Source: Wolbachia endosymbiont of Spodoptera picta (GTDB lineage Bacteria > Pseudomonadota > Alphaproteobacteria > Rickettsiales > Anaplasmataceae). Taken from it: a stretch of DNA of 64,000 nucleotides. The stretch spans positions 1,275,721 through 1,339,720 of the forward strand of contig NZ_CP067976.1 of the NCBI RefSeq assembly GCF_018141665.1, written 5' to 3'. This document shows, in pieces, positions 63,813 to 64,000 of the stretch. Below the pieces are notes generated by a model. The model made no database searches. It was not told the origin of the DNA and saw only the letters and a list, made by a program, of their open reading frames with translations. The position numbers and the translations under genes were made by a program. Position 1 is the stretch's first letter. Every line of letters starts with the position of its first letter.

Positions 63813-64000
63813 ATGAAGTTTAGCGAAGAAAAGAGAGAATCTTTTAGTAAGTTTTTTAAAGAAGTATCAAGTAACGGGTTTAAAAACATTAATAAAAGAA
63901 ATGAAGAAGGAGAGACGATATTGCACCAAGCAGTAGAAATCTCTGATTACAAAACAGCGAGGTTATTAATAAAAAAAGGGGCAGAGGTAAATGCAAGAGA
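63813..64000 (+). CDS. Ankyrin-repeat protein, 5' part only
   Basis: ATG 63813 begins MKFSEEKRESFSKFFKEVSS, followed by the first ankyrin repeat (NEEGETILHQAVEISDYKTA, then LLIKKGAEVNA). The frame is open to the window edge, so the rest is not seen. An AAGTA/GAGG stretch precedes the ATG. Ankyrin genes next to tail genes are usual in WO prophages, and their products are candidate effectors. Confidence 0.82.
   Translation, partial: MKFSEEKRESFSKFFKEVSSNGFKNINKRNEEGETILHQAVEISDYKTARLLIKKGAEVNAR

Noticed and set aside
1..64000. tRNA, rRNA or other common RNA genes
   Set aside because: No cloverleaf with a GTTCRANNC arm or rRNA-like sequence was recognised by reading; a covariance-model search (tRNAscan-SE, Infernal) would be needed to exclude them.

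Overview
The window comes from a Wolbachia-type genome (Rickettsiales, Alphaproteobacteria). This rests on very low GC content, loosely packed housekeeping genes with little operon order, a WO-like prophage fragment, ankyrin and OTU-domain proteins, several insertion sequences, a group II intron and many decayed genes. The strain cannot be named from the sequence alone.

Region 1 (1-29.6 kb) is mostly core metabolism and information processing. It holds ftsK, ispG and ispE (MEP isoprenoid pathway), a dksA-like regulator, ccmB and ccmH (cytochrome c maturation), a class II aldolase-like protein, tsaB, a dicarboxylate/amino-acid symporter, an rpiB-ubiG fusion, dnaG, an NhaC-type antiporter, a 2Fe-2S ferredoxin, a DUF2125 protein, addA, a ZnuB-type permease, holA, gltX, typA and a CCA-adding enzyme. 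Decayed genes sit among them: a frameshifted J-domain/ankyrin gene beside an IS5-type remnant, and a P-loop gene with an in-frame stop. A GC-richer palindromic repeat recurs between genes and twice inside addA, where it is translated in frame.

Region 2 (29.6-34.8 kb) is accessory. It has a coupled pair of charged/coiled-coil genes, a frameshifted phage prohead protease, and a minus-strand cluster of small membrane or coiled-coil genes. Three proteins of that cluster end in nearly the same C-terminal tail, and the three transcription units share a similar promoter.

Region 3 (34.9-50.8 kb) alternates core genes (gapA, tatC, fabI, secA) with mobile DNA. An intact group II intron lies after a truncated ParA gene. 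A second, decayed intron is cut by an insertion sequence. Three near-identical IS481-type elements, all with the same transposase frameshifts, lie around fabI and secA; the two flanking secA are inverted relative to each other.

Region 4 (50.8-64 kb) has effector-like and phage genes. It contains a large Ser-rich membrane protein, an ExoD-family protein, a decayed IS5 transposase and J-domain gene, a PD-(D/E)XK (Rpn-type) nuclease, an XRE regulator, a 737-residue protein with two OTU-like protease domains separated by ankyrin repeats, and an IS110 element. A WO-like tail module follows (gpW frameshifted, gpJ, a decayed HU-like gene on the other strand, gpI), and the window ends in the start of an ankyrin gene.
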